A stretch of DNA of 6,270 nt, from positions 1-6,270 of the forward strand of contig VBPP01000192.1 of NCBI GenBank assembly GCA_005877365.1, in the 5' to 3' direction. Source of the stretch: Nitrososphaerota archaeon (GTDB lineage Archaea; Thermoproteota; Nitrososphaeria; Nitrososphaerales; Gagatemarchaeaceae). This document shows positions 5,165 to 6,270 of the stretch, piece after piece. Every line of letters starts with the position of its first letter. The first letter of the stretch is position 1. Position numbers and translations under genes: made by a program. The notes under the pieces are model-generated. The model saw only the letters and a program-made list of their open reading frames with translations. It was not told the origin of the DNA and searched no databases.

Positions 5165-5559
5165 GGGCGCGGCGGGCGCTTTTGGATGTACCTGTAGTTC
5201 CTACTTGAACCTTCTCTGAACAGGGTCCCTTCTCGGACCAAATCGACGAGGCTGTGCGATACCGCGGTCGGGTCGTAGTGGTACCCTCTCCTGCTCAGCT
5301 CTTCGTGCGCCTCCGAAAGCGATCGGGGGCTCGCGAACCATCCCTCCTTCCACAGAGTCGTCAGCAGCCCACGGCAGGTCTCGAACCTCCGACCCGCCGA
5401 GTCCCGCTCCTCGGATTCCACCAGTGTGGGTTCTTTAGATGCCATTCCTGCCAGCACGCTCTCGACTGCCTGCTGCACTCTGTCCTCCGGCGAGGTAATC
5501 TCGATCTCCCATGCCCCCCTCTTCAGCTTGACAGTAATGTTAGTCGGCTCGGTGGACAA
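5128..5559 (-). CDS. Small winged-helix protein with N-terminal beta-beta-alpha module (paralogue 3, opposite strand)
   Basis: The protein has 143 residues. Residues 7-40 follow the same plan as the two neighbours: strand NITVKLKRG, strand WEIEITSPE, helix RVQQAVESVLAGM. After an acidic linker, residues about 60-127 predict as a winged helix: CRGLLTTLWKEGWFASPRSL, EAHEELSRRGYHY, recognition-type helix DPTAVSHSLVDLVREGTLFRE, wing SRNYRYIQ. This half resembles paralogue 1 in order and spacing (GW/EW, LS, G-x-x-Y, final aromatic wing). The tail is Pro/Ala rich. The start is TTG at 5559: an in-frame TGA lies 12 codons upstream with no ATG between, and the family module starts right after this TTG. 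A TATA-like TTAAAATA (5603-5596) would start transcription about 14 nt before it. Function is unknown. Confidence 0.85.
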   Translation of the reverse strand: MSTEPTNITVKLKRGAWEIEITSPEDRVQQAVESVLAGMASKEPTLVESEERDSAGRRFETCRGLLTTLWKEGWFASPRSLSEAHEELSRRGYHYDPTAVSHSLVDLVREGTLFREGSSRNYRYIQKRPPRPQGEPSAPTAAA

Positions 5560-5594
5560 TCGGTATCTTGTTGTCCCTCTTGCGCAAGTTGCTC

Positions 5595-5603
5595 ATATTT
5601 TAA
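5595..5603. promoter_or_regulatory. TATA-like site shared by paralogue 3 (-) and the 5623 ORF (+)
   Basis: ATATTTTAA on the plus strand (TTAAAATAT on the minus strand) is the most A+T-rich stretch nearby. Toward the minus strand it lies about 36-44 nt before the TTG at 5559. Toward the plus strand it lies 20-28 nt before the ATG at 5623, slightly close for a leaderless start there, but near-ideal if the next codon, GTG 5626, is used. Confidence 0.45.
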
Positions 5604-5622
5604 CAGTTGGACATTTCCATTG

Positions 5623-5949
5623 ATGGTGGCTCCGAACAGGCTCCATCCAGAGTCTTCGTTCGGCTCCGGTAGGTTCGAGGAGAATCGGCGGCTCGGTTGC
5701 GTCAAAGCGCATGGGAAGTTGTGCTGGAACGCCTGGGGAGATGCACTACCGGACGCGCGACTCCACGTTGTGCAGACGGCCAAGCTATGCGGTCAGAAAA
5801 AAGAGGAGATAGCTTACTCGGCCATAATCAAGGAGAACATGCCAGCTAGCGTCCTCGTGCTAGCCATCATGCGTCATTTTGGTCAACTCCGCCAAATGCC
5901 TTCGATCCTTGGCTTCCCCGTGGCGACCGGTGGGAGTTTCTCCCAGTGA
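5623..5949 (+). CDS. Hypothetical protein, weakly supported
   Basis: The frame from ATG 5623 (or GTG 5626) to TGA 5947-5949 encodes 109 residues beginning MVAPNRLHPESS. Supporting it are a TATA-like box at 5595-5603, codons rich in C/G third positions (AAC, AAG, GAG, ATC), and a plausible helical C-terminal half (QKKEEIAYSAIIKENM, then SVLVLAIMRHFGQL). Against it are the lack of any recognisable motif, an unusual composition in the N-terminal half, and the fact that the same frame runs open far upstream through the antisense of the preceding gene, so openness alone proves little. Three cysteines are present without a metal-site spacing. I do not recognise it. Without it, 5604-6041 would be an unexplained gap of more than 400 bases. 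Confidence 0.4.
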   Translation: MVAPNRLHPESSFGSGRFEENRRLGCVKAHGKLCWNAWGDALPDARLHVVQTAKLCGQKKEEIAYSAIIKENMPASVLVLAIMRHFGQLRQMPSILGFPVATGGSFSQ

Positions 5950-5970
5950 CGACTACTAATCCTCCCTTCC

Positions 5971-5984
5971 AGGACCACGGTCCT
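5971..5984. repeat. Inverted repeat AGGACC-AC-GGTCCT
   Basis: This is a 6-bp perfect inverted repeat with a 2-bp centre, in a pyrimidine-rich stretch 22 nt after the stop at 5949 and about 60 nt before the zinc-ribbon TATA box. It could be an operator or part of a 3' end. No T-run follows. The rest of 5950-6041 shows nothing else. Confidence 0.35.
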
Positions 5985-6041
5985 CCCTACCCGACCTGCC
6001 TTCTCGTCTACCAGAATTTGCAGAGCCACCGACGATAGCTC

Positions 6042-6048
6042 TTATAGG
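6042..6048 (+). promoter_or_regulatory. TATA-like box of the zinc-ribbon gene
   Basis: TTATAGG lies 25-31 nt before ATG 6073, the spacing seen for the other leaderless genes here, and supports this very short gene as real. Confidence 0.5.
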
Positions 6049-6072
6049 CAAGTCCGCACGACCTGGAAAGGC

Positions 6073-6207
6073 ATGACCCAAAGCAAGGCCGACCTAAGGG
6101 CGTGTTCAAATTGCGGGATCGTCTTTACCGCGAACTCGAAGAGGGGAGCATTCGGGAAGTGTCCCAACTGCGTAAGTTCTGCGATTGAACCGATAAAGGA
6201 TTTCTGA
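6073..6207 (+). CDS. Zinc-ribbon microprotein (44 aa)
   Basis: The frame from ATG 6073 to TGA 6205-6207 encodes 44 residues. Two knuckles are visible: C-S-N-C-G at residues 11-15 and C-P-N-C at residues 30-33, separated by 15 residues (GIVFTANSKRGAFGK). This is the CxxC-x15-CxxC pattern of a rubredoxin-like zinc ribbon. The loop is basic, the N-terminus polar, and the tail ends SSAIEPIKDF. A TATA-like box at 6042-6048 predicts a leaderless transcript. Microproteins of this class in archaea usually bind nucleic acid or partner with ribosome or transcription factors; the specific role is unknown. The antisense ORF over 6042-6269 is a shadow. Confidence 0.72.
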   Translation: MTQSKADLRACSNCGIVFTANSKRGAFGKCPNCVSSAIEPIKDF

Positions 6208-6258
6208 ATCCGAAGAAAATTTACAGAGAAATCGCTCTGACGATACTTTATTGAGCCG

Positions 6259-6264
6259 TTTTTT
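6259..6264 (+). terminator. T6 tract after the zinc-ribbon gene
   Basis: TTTTTT occurs 51 nt after the zinc-ribbon stop. A weak upstream complement exists (GCTC 6234-6237 with GAGC 6253-6256). Archaeal RNA polymerase can terminate at T-runs with little or no hairpin, so this is a reasonable but unproven terminator. Confidence 0.4.
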
Positions 6265-6270
6265 CGCAAT

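Noticed and set aside
5254..5622. Plus-strand open frame running into the 5623 ORF
   Set aside because: This part is antisense to paralogue 3 and lacks a promoter or motif. Only the part from 5623 is considered.
6042..6269. 75-codon minus-strand frame
   Set aside because: It is antisense to the zinc ribbon, starts at the window edge without a promoter, and has no motif.
1..6270. CRISPR array, insertion sequence or integrase attachment site
   Set aside because: No regularly spaced direct repeats, transposase or integrase motifs, or target-site duplications were seen.

Overview
The window looks like a piece of a moderately GC-rich archaeal chromosome, most plausibly Nitrososphaerota (Thaumarchaeota) or a close relative. 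The grounds are: a short TRAM-domain protein, an archaeal-style Lrp/AsnC regulator ending in the TNTHIVLTTVKEDF block, several tiny zinc-binding proteins, TATA-like boxes placed about 25-34 nt before start codons (leaderless mRNAs), and a family of small winged-helix proteins of a kind that looks archaeal. The phylum is inferred; the archaeal domain is well supported.

Layout. 1-381 (+) is the 3' end of a gene I cannot name. 382-616 is non-coding with some inverted repeats. 617-1207 (-) encodes a ribbon-helix-helix DNA-binding protein. It is divergent from a 43-residue C2H2-type zinc-finger microprotein (1287-1418, +), and the two share a TATA-like site. 1419-1542 is a convergent intergenic gap rich in perfect inverted repeats. 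1543-1848 (-) is an RGG-tailed TRAM RNA-binding protein. 2014-3513 (-) is glutamine synthetase type I (glnA). Divergent from it, with start codons only about 20 bp apart and promoter elements lying inside each other's 5' ends, is an Lrp/AsnC regulator (3535-4053, +).

Next come three neighbouring small proteins with the same plan, a short beta-beta-alpha N-terminal module followed by a winged helix: 4097-4579 (+), 4622-5164 (+) and 5128-5559 (-). The last two converge and overlap by 37 bp at their 3' ends. A weakly supported ORF (5623-5949, +) and a 44-residue zinc-ribbon microprotein (6073-6207, +) finish the window.

How the parts may work together. The one metabolic gene, glnA, is paired with an amino-acid-responsive regulator, so a nitrogen-status switch is the natural reading. 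Nearly everything else is a nucleic-acid-binding or zinc-binding small protein. The most interesting unexplained element is the cluster of three two-module winged-helix paralogues directly downstream of the Lrp gene.
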